Shown: positions 18,187 to 30,598 of the stretch, one piece after another
How the letters are laid out: each line of letters opens with the position of its first letter
Position numbering within the stretch: the first letter of the stretch is position 1
Source of the DNA: Pseudonocardia sp.
Lineage (GTDB): Bacteria; Actinomycetota; Actinomycetes; Mycobacteriales; Pseudonocardiaceae
Length of the DNA: 32,812 nt
Direction of reading: 5' to 3'
Assembly: GCA_016794615.1 (NCBI GenBank)
Contig: JAEUJO010000181.1
Span: 1 to 32,812, forward strand
Notes under the pieces: model-generated
Database searches by the model: none
What the model was told of the DNA's origin: nothing
What the model saw: the letters and a program-made list of their open reading frames with translations, nothing else
Position numbers and translations under genes: made by a program

Positions 18187-18659
18187 GCGTTCTCCCTCGC
18201 TGTGCTCCCGGACCCTGCGTCCCCTGCCGTCACTCCCCGGGAGACGGCGTCCTTGAACGCCATCCACCCCAGCAGCGCGCACTTCACCCGCGCCGGATAG
18301 CGGGCCACGCCGGCGAAGGCCACGCCGTCACCGAGCACGTCCTCGTCCGGCTCGACCTGCCCGCGGCCCTGCGCCATCTCCTGGAAGGCCGCGAGCACCG
18401 TCAGCGAGTCGGCGACGGACCGGCCGACGACCAGGTCCGTCAACACCGACGCCGACGCCTGGCTGATCGAGCAGCCCAGCGTCTCGTGGGAGACGTCGCT
18501 GACCGTGTCCCCGTCCAGGGCCACCCGCAGCGTGATCTCGTCCCCGCACGTGGGGTTGATCTGGAACGACTCGGCGTCGAACGGCTCCCGCAGGCCCGCC
18601 CCGTGCGGCGACCGGTAGTGGTCCAGGATGATCTCCTGGTACATCTGCTCCAGCTTCAC
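18183..18659 (-). CDS. sufU: SufU, zinc-dependent sulfurtransferase of the SUF system
   Basis: SufU accepts sulfur from SufS and passes it to the SufBCD scaffold. The 158-residue protein shows the three conserved Cys contexts: NPTCGDEI, TLGCSISQASAS and ARVKCALLGW. The N-terminus MKLEQMYQEIILDHYRSPHG is typical. GTG at 18659 follows the sufS stop after three bases. The C-terminal tail past about residue 140 is Gly/Ser-rich and variable. Confidence 0.95.
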   Translation of the reverse strand: MKLEQMYQEIILDHYRSPHGAGLREPFDAESFQINPTCGDEITLRVALDGDTVSDVSHETLGCSISQASASVLTDLVVGRSVADSLTVLAAFQEMAQGRGQVEPDEDVLGDGVAFAGVARYPARVKCALLGWMAFKDAVSRGVTAGDAGSGSTARENA

Positions 18660-18662
18660 CGG

Positions 18663-20758
<2,096 letters not shown>

Positions 20759-20835
20759 GTCTCGATGCTCCAGGTGTGGTGGGTGGGATTCAGAGGATCG
20801 TGAGGACACCGGGGTCGGCGAGCCTCCGGACCCGC

Positions 20836-22013
20836 TCAGGCGCCGGTGACGGCGAGCTCGGCCTCGATGGCCGCCTCGAGCCGTTCACGCAGCTCGGGAA
20901 GCGGGAGGCGGGAGAGGATCTCCCCGAAGAACCCGCGGACGACCAGCCGCCGCGCGACGTCTTCCGGGATGCCCCGGCTCTGCAGGTAGAACAGCTGCTC
21001 GTCGTCGAACCGCCCGGTCGCGCTGGCGTGGCCGGCGCCGGTGATCTCGCCGGTCTCGATCTCCAGGTTCGGCACCGAGTCGGCCCGCGCGCGCTCGGTG
21101 AGCACGAGGTTGCGGTTGAACTCGAAGGTCTCGGTGTTCTCCGCCGCGGCCCGGATCAGGACGTCGCCGATCCAGACCGTGTGCGCCCCGTCGCCCTGGA
21201 GGGCGTTCTTGTAGAGCACGTTCGACCGGCAGTTCGGCACCGCGTGGTCGACGAGCAGGCGCTGCTCCAGGTGCTGCCCGGCGTCGGCGTAGCCGAGCCC
21301 CACCAGCTCCACGTCGCCGCCCGGCCCGCGGAAGGTGACCGTGGGGCTGATCCGGACGAGGTCCCCGCCCAGCGCCACCGAGATCACCTTCAGCGTGGTG
21401 TCGCGTCCCAGGGACAGGTGCTGCGCGCCGACGTGCACGGCGTCGTCCAGCCACTCGTCGGTGACGACCAGCGTGAGCCGCGACCCGTCGGCCAGCACGA
21501 CCTCCAGGTTGTCGGCCAGCGCACCGGAGCCGAGATGGGTGAGCACGACGGTCGCCGAGGCGTTCGGCCGGGTGCGCACCTGCAGGTGCGCGGCGGCCGC
21601 GGCGCCCGCACCCGGGCCGGTGACGGTGATGTCGAGCGGCGCGGGGTCGCCGTCGAGCGTCACGATCGTGACGTCCGGTGCCGCGGACCACGCCTGGGCG
21701 GCGACCCGGTCCGCCGGCACCCCGCCCTCGCCGACCCGGGCGTCGTCGCGGGTCGCCCGCTCGACGGTGACCCCTTCGCCGGCCCCGGCGATCTCGACGA
21801 CCGCCACGCCGGACAGCGGCGCGGACCCGTCGTGCAGGCCGCGCAGGCGGCGCAGCGGGGTGAACCGCCAGTTCTCCTCGCGACCGCCCGGGACCTCGAA
21901 CGCGTCGACGTCGTAGGACGTGAACCGCTCCCCCGCCGAGGCGGCCGGGACCTCGCCCTGGCCCTCCTTGGCGCCCTTCAGCTCGAGAGCGAGACCGGCA
22001 ACTTCAGCGCTCG

Positions 22014-22017
<4 letters not shown>
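20836..22017 (-). CDS. sufD: SufD, Fe-S scaffold subunit
   Basis: This 393-residue partner of SufB has the beta-helix core region (for example [56 protein letters not shown]). It then shows the C-terminal SufBD signature [30 protein letters not shown]. The central [16 protein letters not shown] segment contains the conserved His/Cys neighbourhood. The N-terminus contains [13 protein letters not shown], typical of SufD. Its ATG overlaps the sufB stop (ATGA). Confidence 0.95.
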
Positions 22018-23442
<1,425 letters not shown>

Positions 23443-23459
<17 letters not shown>

Positions 23460-24306
23460 GCGGACTGCCTCCCTGTCGTCCCGCCACGGTCGGCGGGGTG
23501 GTGGTGGTGGGTGCTTCCGACCCGCGAGCGGCGGATCGGTCACCCTCCCCGTCGGGGCGTTCGGGTGCCTCGAGCGGGACGTGGGTGGTGCACACGGGGT
23601 CGCCGCGCGCGATGGTGGCCAGGCGCTGAACGTGCGTGCCGAGCAGCTCGGCGAAGGCGCGGGTCTCGGCCTCGCACAGCTGCGGGAACTCCGCGGCCAC
23701 ATGGGCGATCGGGCAGTGGTGCTGGCACAGCTGCACGCCCCGGTGCCTGCCGCTGCCGACCTCGCGGATCTGCGCGGCGTAGCCCCGGGCGGCCAGCACG
23801 TCCGCCAGGGCGGCGACCCGGGCCTGCGGCTCACCCCGCTCGACGACCTGCGTCGCGGCGGGACCGATCAGGTCCGTGATGCGCTCGGTGGCGAAACCGT
23901 CGAGCGCCTGCTCGCCCGCGTGCGCGGCGAGGAAGCGCAGCGCCGAGACGGCGAGGTCGTCGTAGCCGTGCCCGAACCGGGCCCGCCCGGCGTCGGTGAG
24001 CAGGTAGTGCCGGGCCGGGCGCCCCCGACCGCGCGGGCCGCGCTGAGGTGCGTCGCGCAGCTCGGCCTCTCCCGCCTCGATCAGCGCGTCCAGATGCCGG
24101 CGGACCGCGGGCGCCGACAGCGCCAGCTCGGCCGCGACCGCCGCCGCGGTGCACGGCCCCTGCTCCATCAGCAGCCGGGCGACGGCGGTGCGGGTGCGGC
24201 CCTCGGGGTGACCCGTCTCGGCGCCGCTGCCGGGACCGGCGTCGGCGCCCGGGCCCCGGCGCGCGAGGGCCGGGGCCAGGACGGGAGCCGGGCCGCTGCT
24301 TTTCAC
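23443..24306 (-). CDS. sufR: SufR, Fe-S-sensing repressor of the SUF operon
   Basis: This 287-residue ArsR/DeoR-type winged-helix regulator is predicted to bind a cluster and repress the operon when Fe-S supply is adequate. The DNA-binding part is about residues 35-105 ([56 protein letters not shown]). The C-terminal ligand motif is [22 protein letters not shown] (Cys-x3-Cys-x13-Cys), with GDPVC further on. The C-terminal tail is Thr/Ser/Pro-rich. GTG at 24306 follows a -10 at 24314-24319 by seven bases; much longer upstream readings are antisense to mptB. It is first in the operon and divergent from mptB, matching Rv1460/Rv1459c. Confidence 0.94.
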
Positions 24307-24318
24307 AACACCGATGTT
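24307..24318. promoter_or_regulatory. Candidate SufR operator at the sufR promoter
   Basis: AACACCGATGTT is a near-palindrome with five of six base pairs matched. It directly abuts the sufR start codon and overlaps the -10. Autoregulation of the operon by SufR is known in mycobacteria; assigning this site to it is inference. Confidence 0.45.
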
Positions 24319-24319
24319 A
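24314..24319 (-). promoter_or_regulatory. -10 element of sufR operon
   Basis: TAACAT on the minus strand is 7 bases before the sufR GTG, which predicts a leaderless or one-base leader transcript. Confidence 0.5.
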
Positions 24320-24399
24320 CCTATATCCGGATGATCGGCAAGGCCGACCCCCCTCGGAGAGGAGGCCGGGTGAGCGGGCTCACTGTCGGAGCCGGTCGC

Positions 24400-24405
24400 T
24401 ACCCT
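24400..24405 (+). promoter_or_regulatory. -10 element of mptB, leaderless
   Basis: TACCCT ends exactly 7 bases before the A of the mptB ATG. Confidence 0.55.
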
Positions 24406-24411
24406 GCGGAC

Positions 24412-26130
24412 ATGTCGCGGGTCGGGTTGGGCACCCCGCCGCCGGTCACCCCCGCGTTGCAGGTGGGGGCACCGGAGGCCGGACCCTCGGCGATCCGCGA
24501 CCCGGCCCGGATCCCGCGGCGGCTCGGGCTCACCGGCACGCTGATGATGGGTATCGGCGCCCTCGGGGCCGGGGCGCTGCCCGTACCGAACCCGCTGTTC
24601 GGGCTCCGGGTGATCAGCCTGCCCGCGCGCAACGCCACCGCCGCGATCGCGATCACCTACGCCGGCATGGGCATGCTGGTGCTGGCCTGGCTGTGGATCG
24701 GGCAGATGCTGCGCGCCCGGGGCGCGGTGGCCCCGGCGCCGGACCGCACCCAGCTCGCCCGCACCGCGCTGCTGTGGGCGCTGCCGCTCGCGCTGGCGCC
24801 CCCGATGTTCTCCAAGGACGTCTACAGCTACCTCGCGCAGAGCGCGATCACCGCACGCGGCCTCGATCCGTACTCGCTCGGGCCTGCGGCGGCGTTGGGT
24901 GTCGACGACCCGCTCACCCGCACGATCCCCACGATCTGGCGCGACACCCCGGCCCCGTACGGCCCGCTGTTCCTCATGCTCGGCCGTGGCATCACCGCGC
25001 TCACCGGCTCGGACGTGATCCAGGGGGTGTACGCCCACCGCGTCCTCGCCCTGTGCGGCGTGGCACTGATCATCTGGGCGCTGCCGCGGCTGGCCCGCCG
25101 CTGCGACCTCGACGCCGGCCTCGTGCTCTGGCTCGGCGCGGCGAACCCGCTCGTGCTGTTCCACCTCGTCAGCGGTATCCACAACGAGGGCCTGATGATC
25201 GGGCTCATGCTCGCGGGGGTCGAGCTGATGCTGCGCGCCCTCGACCGCGGATCGGGGTCCCTGCGCGATCCGCGGTTCGTGCTCGGCGTGGTGGTCGTCT
25301 CGCTGGGGGCCGCGGTCAAGCTCCCGGCGCTGCTGGCACTGGGCTTCGTCGGGATGGCGGCGGCGCGCAGGCGCGGCGGGCGGGTGCGGGACGTCGCGGT
25401 GGTCGCGGCGGTGTCGGGCGCGATCGCGGCCGCGGTCTTCGTCGTGCTCGGTGTCGGCACCGGGCTGGGGTTCGGCTGGACGCGCACGCTCGGTACCGCG
25501 AACGTCATCCGCAGCTGGATGTCGCTGGCGACGGACCTGGGCCAGCTCTCGGGTCAGGTCGGGATCCTCGCCGGTCTCGGCGACCACACCGACACCGTGC
25601 TCACGATCACCCGCGGGTTCGGCGGGCTGCTCGCCGGGCTGCTGTGCGTGCGGCTGCTGCTGCTCGTGCTGCGTGGGCGGCTGGACCCGGTGACCGGGCT
25701 GGGCGTCGGCCTGGGGGCGGTCGTGCTGCTCGGCCCGGTGGTGCACCCCTGGTACCTGCTGTGGGCGGCGATCCCGCTGGCCGCCACCCGCGGGATGCCG
25801 CGGCACCGGCGCGCCGCCCTGGCGGCGTCGGCCCTGCTCGCGGTCATGCTGCCCCCGACGGGTTCGGACTTCGCCTTCCGGTCGTTCCAGCTGCCGCTGG
25901 CGATCCTCGCCGGGATCGTCATCCTCGCGGTCGCGCTGCTGGTCGTGCGGCGGGAGCTGCGCGCGGCCGGGCCGCCCGTCCCCGGGGCCGCCCTGGACGA
26001 CGTCGAGCCCACCGTCGTCGGCGGCCTCGGCGGTGCGCCCACCTCGGCGACCGCCGGGGAGCCGGCCCCGCGGCCCCGCCCGGACGTCACGGGGCCGCCG
26101 TCCCCGACCGGCCCCCGGGCGCCGGCCTGA
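24412..26130 (+). CDS. mptB: Alpha-1,6-mannosyltransferase MptB
   Basis: This 572-residue polytopic GT-C glycosyltransferase extends the mannan core of lipomannan or related lipoglycans, using polyprenyl-phosphomannose. The first extracytoplasmic loop has the key acidic motif PMFSKDVYSYLAQSAI. Further features are GLDPYSLGP, APYGPLFL, NPLVLFHLVSGIHNEGLMIGLMLAGVELM and VVHPWYLLWAAIPLA. Roughly 12-13 hydrophobic segments are followed by a hydrophilic Pro-rich C-terminal tail (about 525-572). The ATG follows from the leaderless -10. It is divergent from sufR as in M. tuberculosis (Rv1459c). Confidence 0.92.
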   Translation: MSRVGLGTPPPVTPALQVGAPEAGPSAIRDPARIPRRLGLTGTLMMGIGALGAGALPVPNPLFGLRVISLPARNATAAIAITYAGMGMLVLAWLWIGQMLRARGAVAPAPDRTQLARTALLWALPLALAPPMFSKDVYSYLAQSAITARGLDPYSLGPAAALGVDDPLTRTIPTIWRDTPAPYGPLFLMLGRGITALTGSDVIQGVYAHRVLALCGVALIIWALPRLARRCDLDAGLVLWLGAANPLVLFHLVSGIHNEGLMIGLMLAGVELMLRALDRGSGSLRDPRFVLGVVVVSLGAAVKLPALLALGFVGMAAARRRGGRVRDVAVVAAVSGAIAAAVFVVLGVGTGLGFGWTRTLGTANVIRSWMSLATDLGQLSGQVGILAGLGDHTDTVLTITRGFGGLLAGLLCVRLLLLVLRGRLDPVTGLGVGLGAVVLLGPVVHPWYLLWAAIPLAATRGMPRHRRAALAASALLAVMLPPTGSDFAFRSFQLPLAILAGIVILAVALLVVRRELRAAGPPVPGAALDDVEPTVVGGLGGAPTSATAGEPAPRPRPDVTGPPSPTGPRAPA

Positions 26131-26138
26131 CGGATCAC

Positions 26139-26144
26139 TAGACT
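26139..26144 (+). promoter_or_regulatory. Possible -10 of the ABC exporter genes
   Basis: TAGACT stands 8 bases before the GTG at 26153, which would give a leader of only about two bases. It overlaps the short gap after mptB, so readthrough from mptB is also likely. Confidence 0.4.
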
Positions 26145-26152
26145 TTCCGACC

Positions 26153-27109
26153 GTGAGCCCGCTCCCGCGCCGACCCGATCCCGGCCCTGCAGGGCCACCG
26201 GTCGTGTCCGTCCGCGGGCTGGTGAAACGCTACGGCTCCGTCACCGCGGTCGACGGGCTGGATCTGGCGCTCGCGCCCGCTTCGGTACTCGCCCTGCTCG
26301 GCCCGAACGGCGCCGGGAAGTCGACCACCGTCGAGGTCTGCACGGGCTTCGCCACCGCGGACGCGGGCGAGGTCCGCGTGCTCGGCATCGACCCCGCCGG
26401 GGCCCCCGAGGCCCTGCGCGCCCGCATCGGCGTCATGCCCCAGGGTGGTGGGGCCTATCCGGGGGTGCGGGCCGGGGAGATGCTCCGGCTGGTCGCGGCA
26501 TGCGCGGCGAACCCGCTGGACCCGGCCTGGCTGATCGACGTCCTCGGGCTGGGCGGCTGCGCCCGGACCCCGTACAAGCGGCTCTCCGGCGGGCAGCAGC
26601 AGCGGCTGGCGCTGGGCTGCGCGATCGTCGGGCGACCCGAGCTGGTGTTCCTCGACGAGCCCACGGCGGGGCTGGACCCGCAAGGTCGGCGACTGGTGTG
26701 GGAGCTGGTGGACGCCCTGCGCCGCGACGGCGTCGCGGTCCTGCTGACCACCCACCTGATGGAGGAGGCGGAGGCGCTGGCCGACCACGTCGTGATCGTC
26801 GACCACGGGCGGGTCGTCGCCGAGGGCAGCCCGGCCGCGCTCACCACCGGCGGCGACCAGGAGCTGCGGTTCCGCGCCCGTCCCGGGATGGACGTGGCCG
26901 GCCTGGCCACGGCGCTCCCCGCCGGCTACCGGGCGGCGGAGACGCTCGCCGGGCGGTACGTCGTGCAGGGCCGGATCGACCCGGCGGTACTGTCGTCGAT
27001 CACCGGGTGGTGCGCGGCACAGGGCGCACTGGCCGACGACGTGCAGGTCACCCGGCGAAGTCTCGAAGACGTGTTCCTGGAGCTGACCGGCCGGGAGCTG
27101 CGCTCGTGA
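26153..27109 (+). CDS. ABC exporter ATP-binding subunit
   Basis: This 318-residue protein is a DrrA/CcmA-like ATPase. It has Walker A GPNGAGKSTT, Q-loop MPQGGGAYPGV, signature LSGGQQQRLALG, Walker B LVFLDEPTAGLDPQGRR and the H-switch LLTTHLMEEAEAL. After the ATPase domain a C-terminal region (about 235-318) ends SLEDVFLELTGRELRS, usual for exporter ATPases of this type. It pairs with the permease 43 bp downstream. The orthologous pair is Rv1458c/Rv1457c. The substrate is unknown; position next to ctaA is conserved but does not prove a heme role. Confidence 0.93.
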   Translation: MSPLPRRPDPGPAGPPVVSVRGLVKRYGSVTAVDGLDLALAPASVLALLGPNGAGKSTTVEVCTGFATADAGEVRVLGIDPAGAPEALRARIGVMPQGGGAYPGVRAGEMLRLVAACAANPLDPAWLIDVLGLGGCARTPYKRLSGGQQQRLALGCAIVGRPELVFLDEPTAGLDPQGRRLVWELVDALRRDGVAVLLTTHLMEEAEALADHVVIVDHGRVVAEGSPAALTTGGDQELRFRARPGMDVAGLATALPAGYRAAETLAGRYVVQGRIDPAVLSSITGWCAAQGALADDVQVTRRSLEDVFLELTGRELRS

Positions 27110-27152
27110 CCGGGCGTGCGGCCACCGGAGACGCGATCGGCGAGGAGAGCTC

Positions 27153-27932
27153 GTGAGCACCTCGTTCCCGCCCGGGACGTTCACCCCGCGACCCGGCGCC
27201 GGCGCGCCCGGAGCGATGTTCGCCGCGCAGGCGGCCACCGAGCTGCGGCTGGCGCTGCGCAACGGCGAGCAGGTGCTGCTCACGCTCGTCATCCCCGTGC
27301 TGCTGCTGGTCGGGCTCACCGTGCTCGACGTCGTCCCGCTGCCCGAACCGCGCATCGCCGCCGTCACGCCGTCGGTGCTCGCGCTCGCGGTGATGTCGAC
27401 GGCGTTCACCAGCCAGGCCATCGCGCTGGGCTTCGACCGGCGCTACGGGGTGATCCGGCGGCTCGCGGCGACGGCGTTGCCGCGCTGGCTGCTCGTGGCG
27501 GGCCGGCTGGCGGCGGTGCTCGCGACCGTCGCGGTGCAGGTCGTGGTGCTCGCCGCGCTCGCCGCGGTGCTCGGCTGGCGACCGGCCGTCGCGGGCCTGG
27601 GCTGGGCACTGCTGCTGGTGCTGCTCGGCTGTGCCGCCTTCGGGGCGCTGGGCCTGCTGCTCGGGGGCACGCTGCGGGCCGACGTCGTGCTGGCGGTCGC
27701 GAACGCCGTGTGGTTCGTGCTGCTGCTGGCGGGCGGGATCGTCGTGCCCCTGGACCGGCTGCCCGGGCCGGTCGCCGCGACGGCCGCGCTGCTGCCCTCG
27801 GGGGCGCTGGCCGAGGGGCTGCGAACGGTGCTGACCACGGGCTCCGGACCGGGTGCGGGGCCCGTCCTGGTCCTGCTCGCCTGGACGGCGGTGGGCACCG
27901 CACTGGCGGTGCGGACCGTCCGCCTGCGCTGA
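27153..27932 (+). CDS. ABC-2 type exporter permease
   Basis: This 259-residue membrane protein has about six helices: VLLTLVIPVLLLVGLTVL, ALAVMSTAFTSQAIAL, VAGRLAAVLATVAVQVVVLA, WALLLVLLGCAAFGALGLLL, VVLAVANAVWFVLLLAGGIV and VLVLLAWTAVGTALAV. The cytoplasmic stretch FDRRYGVIRRLAATALPR is typical of ABC-2 permeases. GAGGAG five bases before GTG 27153 supports the start. It works with the ATPase upstream. Confidence 0.9.
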   Translation: MSTSFPPGTFTPRPGAGAPGAMFAAQAATELRLALRNGEQVLLTLVIPVLLLVGLTVLDVVPLPEPRIAAVTPSVLALAVMSTAFTSQAIALGFDRRYGVIRRLAATALPRWLLVAGRLAAVLATVAVQVVVLAALAAVLGWRPAVAGLGWALLLVLLGCAAFGALGLLLGGTLRADVVLAVANAVWFVLLLAGGIVVPLDRLPGPVAATAALLPSGALAEGLRTVLTTGSGPGAGPVLVLLAWTAVGTALAVRTVRLR

Positions 27933-27949
27933 TCCCGCACCCCGGACCT

Positions 27950-27955
27950 TACGAT
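27950..27955 (+). promoter_or_regulatory. -10 element of ctaA, leaderless
   Basis: TACGAT ends exactly 7 bases before the G of GTG 27962. Confidence 0.55.
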
Positions 27956-27961
27956 CGGCGT

Positions 27962-29050
27962 GTGGCCCGACCCGCGCTCCTCGACCGCCTCGTCCCCGTC
28001 CCGCCCGCCGCCGTGCGCCGCCTGGCGATCGCCGCCGTGGTCGCGCAGGCCGGGATCGCGGTCACGGGGTCGATCGTGCGCGTCACCGGCTCCGGGCTGG
28101 GCTGTCCGACCTGGCCGCAGTGCTCCCCCGGCAGCCTCGTGCCGACCCCGCACCCGGAGGTCGCCGCGCTGCACCAGTGGGTGGAGTTCGGCAACCGGCT
28201 GCTCACGTTCGCGGTCGTGGCGATTACCGGGCTGTGCTTCCTCGCCGCGCTGGGCTGTTACCGATCCGGCCACGACGCGTCCCCCCCACACTCCGTGCGG
28301 GGCGGCCGCCCCGCACCGGATCACCGGCGCCCGCGCCGTTCGCGGCTGGTCCGGCTGGCCCTGGTCCAGCCGCTCGGCGTGATCGCGCAGGCGGTGATCG
28401 GCGGGTTCACCGTGCTGCTCGGGCTCGCGTGGTGGAGCGTCAGCGTGCACTTCCTCGTCTCGATGGCGCTCGTGTGGCTCGCCGTCGTGCTCGTCTCTGC
28501 GGTGGACGAAGGCGACGGGCCGCCACGGCCCGTCGTGCCCAACGCCGTGCGCGCGCTGGCGGGTACGGCCACGGCCGTGCTCGGGGCGCTGCTGCTCGCC
28601 GGCACCTTCGTCACCGCCGCGGGCCCGCACTCGGGTGACACCGACACGCCGCGGCTGGCCGCCGGGGTTCCGGCCATGGCCCAGCTGCACGCGGACCTGC
28701 TGTTCGGCTACCTCGGCCTGCTCGTCGGGCTCGGCTTCGCACTGTGTGCCGTCGCCGCACCGGCCGGGCTGCTGCGGCGCTACGCGATGCTGGTGGCGGC
28801 GGCCCTCCTGCAGGGCGTCGTCGGCGGGGTGCAGTACGCGCTGGGGGTGCCCGAGGCCCTGGCGTCGCTGCACGTCCTCGGTGCGGCGCTCGTGACGGTC
28901 GCGGCGGCGGCGGTGTGGACGGGGACCGCGACGCGCGGACCGGTCGCCGCGCCCCCCACCCCGCCTCGTCCGAGGGACGCCACCCCCGCGGAGCCGCCCG
29001 CGCCGTCGCCCGACGCCGCCGACCGGCCGGCCCTCGCCGAACGGAGCTGA
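27962..29050 (+). CDS. ctaA: Heme A synthase CtaA
   Basis: This 362-residue membrane enzyme oxidises the heme O methyl group to give heme A for cytochrome aa3 oxidase. The first extracytoplasmic loop carries a Cys pair in GLGCPTWPQCSPG. Likely heme His residues are in LHQWVEFGNRLL, VHFLVSMALVW, LHADLLFGYLGLL and LHVLGAALVTV. Eight membrane helices are expected. The cytoplasmic loop between the second and third helix pairs is lengthened by a charged segment (GHDASPPHSVRGGRPAPDHR) encoded around a 22-bp palindrome. The C-terminal tail is Pro/Ala-rich. GTG at 27962 is supported by the leaderless -10. ctaB is not in the window. Confidence 0.94.
   Translation: MARPALLDRLVPVPPAAVRRLAIAAVVAQAGIAVTGSIVRVTGSGLGCPTWPQCSPGSLVPTPHPEVAALHQWVEFGNRLLTFAVVAITGLCFLAALGCYRSGHDASPPHSVRGGRPAPDHRRPRRSRLVRLALVQPLGVIAQAVIGGFTVLLGLAWWSVSVHFLVSMALVWLAVVLVSAVDEGDGPPRPVVPNAVRALAGTATAVLGALLLAGTFVTAAGPHSGDTDTPRLAAGVPAMAQLHADLLFGYLGLLVGLGFALCAVAAPAGLLRRYAMLVAAALLQGVVGGVQYALGVPEALASLHVLGAALVTVAAAAVWTGTATRGPVAAPPTPPRPRDATPAEPPAPSPDAADRPALAERS
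28295..28316. repeat. 22-bp perfect palindrome inside ctaA
   Basis: GTGCGGGGCGG is followed at once by its exact reverse complement. It lies in the codons of an extended, charged loop of CtaA. GTGCGGGGCGGC also begins a small hairpin at 3070-3088 after egtC, so it may belong to a dispersed palindromic repeat family. Confidence 0.7.
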
Positions 29051-29051
29051 C

Positions 29052-29072
29052 GTGCGCGCCGTGCCCGCGCAC
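29052..29072. terminator. Hairpin between convergent ctaA and antiporter genes
   Basis: GTGCGCG (29052-29058) pairs with CGCGCAC (29066-29072) over a 7-base loop in the 36-bp gap; it may terminate both transcripts. Confidence 0.5.
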
Positions 29073-29086
29073 CGTGGTGCAGGATG

Positions 29087-30598
29087 CTACCGGCCGTCGT
29101 CGCCCCGCCAGCGCGCCAGCCGCCCGCTGCGGTGGACGGCGCGGATGCGATCCTCGGCCGTCCGCCGCTGCCGTGGCGGGGTGAACACCACCAGCGCGTC
29201 ACCGACACGCAGCCGGGTATCCGGCCCGGCGGCCTCGGTCCGGCCGTTGCGGGCGAGCAGGCCGAGTGTGGTGCCGGTCGGCAGGCGGAGCTCGGCGACG
29301 TACAAGCCGTGCAGCCGGGAGCCGGGCACGACGTGGATCTGCAGCAGGTCCGTTCCGAGCTGGTCGAGCGTGCCCGGGCCCACGTCCATGACCATCGGCG
29401 TGTCACGTCCGCGGCGCTCGGCCCGCTCGGGAAGCAGCCGGGCCGGCAGGAACCGGGCCACGGTCGCGGACCGGGACACCGCCAGCGGCCCGACCACCGC
29501 GAGCGTCAGGATGTAACCGGCCGTGAAGGTGCCGATCCGCTGGTCGAGCCCCGCCGCAAGCGCCAGCGAGGCCAGGATCAGCGAGAACTCGCCACGCGTC
29601 AGAACGGTCAGGCCGACATTGGCCGCTTCCACCCGGCCGAAGCCGTAGATGCGGGACGCGATCGTCCCGGCGGTCAGCGCGAACACGCCGGTCGTGACCA
29701 CGGCGACGGCGATCTGCGGCAGGACGGCCGACAGGCCGGCGGGATTGATGCTCAGCCCGAAGTGGAAGAAGAACATCGCCGCGAACGCGTCGCGCAGCGG
29801 GTGGGCGAGCTGGCGCAGCCGCGGAGCCTTGGCCGTCGCGCCGAGGATGAGCCCGACCATGAACGCACCGATGGCGTCCGAGACACCGAATTTCTCGGAT
29901 ACCCCGGCGATGAGGACGGCCAGCCCGACGAACACGACGACGACGATCTCCTCGTCCATGGTGTCGATGAGCTTGCCGACCCAGCGGGCCCCGTAGCGGG
30001 CGACGAGCGCGAGCGCGAGCAGGAAGCCGAATGCGGCCACGACGTCGACGACTGCCGCGACCAGGCTGTCGGCGTCGCCGAGCACGGGCTGCAGCAGTGC
30101 CAGGTACAGGGCGAGGAAGACGTCTTCGATGACGATGATGCCGAGGATGACCCGGCTCTCCCGGTTGCCCAGGCGGCGCAGGTCGACGAGCAGCTTGGTC
30201 ACGATCGCCGACGACGAGATGCCGACGATGCCCGCCACGACGAGGGCCTCCCGGGTCCCCCACCCGAACGAGAGGCCGAGGAGGAGCCCGCCGCCGACGT
30301 TGAGGACCAGGTAGATCGCGGCGGTGGCGACCAGCCGTCGTCCCCCGCCGGCGAGCTGGTCGAGCGAGAACTCCAGACCGAGGTAGACCAGCAGGAAGAC
30401 AAGTCCGAGACGCGCGACGAGCTCCAGCTCGACGGGGTCGTGCACGAGGTCGAAGCCCGGCGTGCTCGGCCCGAGGAGCACGCCGGCGAGCATGAACAGC
30501 GGGATCGTGGGCAGCCCGATCGGCACCCCGACACGCGCGATCAGACCGCAGACGAGGAAGGCCCCGCCGAGGACCACCAGCGTTTCTGCGACGTGCAT
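29087..30598 (-). CDS. CPA2-family cation:proton antiporter with C-terminal RCK_C domain
   Basis: This 503-residue membrane protein exchanges K+ or Na+ for protons. The transport domain (about 1-385, 12-13 helices) has the KefB-like run RLGLVFLLVYLGLEFSLDQL, GIVGISSSAIVTKLLVDL, VILGIIVIEDVFLALYLALL with the acidic IEDV pair, GAFMVGLILG and LTRGEFSLILASLAL. A cytoplasmic RCK_C/TrkA-C regulatory domain follows (about 410-485: HVVPGSRLHGLYVAEL, then GLLARNG and LRVGDALVVFT). GGGGAG precedes the ATG closely. It faces ctaA convergently and is divergent from the nfeD/SPFH group. Ion specificity is not known. Confidence 0.93.
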   Translation of the reverse strand: MHVAETLVVLGGAFLVCGLIARVGVPIGLPTIPLFMLAGVLLGPSTPGFDLVHDPVELELVARLGLVFLLVYLGLEFSLDQLAGGGRRLVATAAIYLVLNVGGGLLLGLSFGWGTREALVVAGIVGISSSAIVTKLLVDLRRLGNRESRVILGIIVIEDVFLALYLALLQPVLGDADSLVAAVVDVVAAFGFLLALALVARYGARWVGKLIDTMDEEIVVVVFVGLAVLIAGVSEKFGVSDAIGAFMVGLILGATAKAPRLRQLAHPLRDAFAAMFFFHFGLSINPAGLSAVLPQIAVAVVTTGVFALTAGTIASRIYGFGRVEAANVGLTVLTRGEFSLILASLALAAGLDQRIGTFTAGYILTLAVVGPLAVSRSATVARFLPARLLPERAERRGRDTPMVMDVGPGTLDQLGTDLLQIHVVPGSRLHGLYVAELRLPTGTTLGLLARNGRTEAAGPDTRLRVGDALVVFTPPRQRRTAEDRIRAVHRSGRLARWRGDDGR

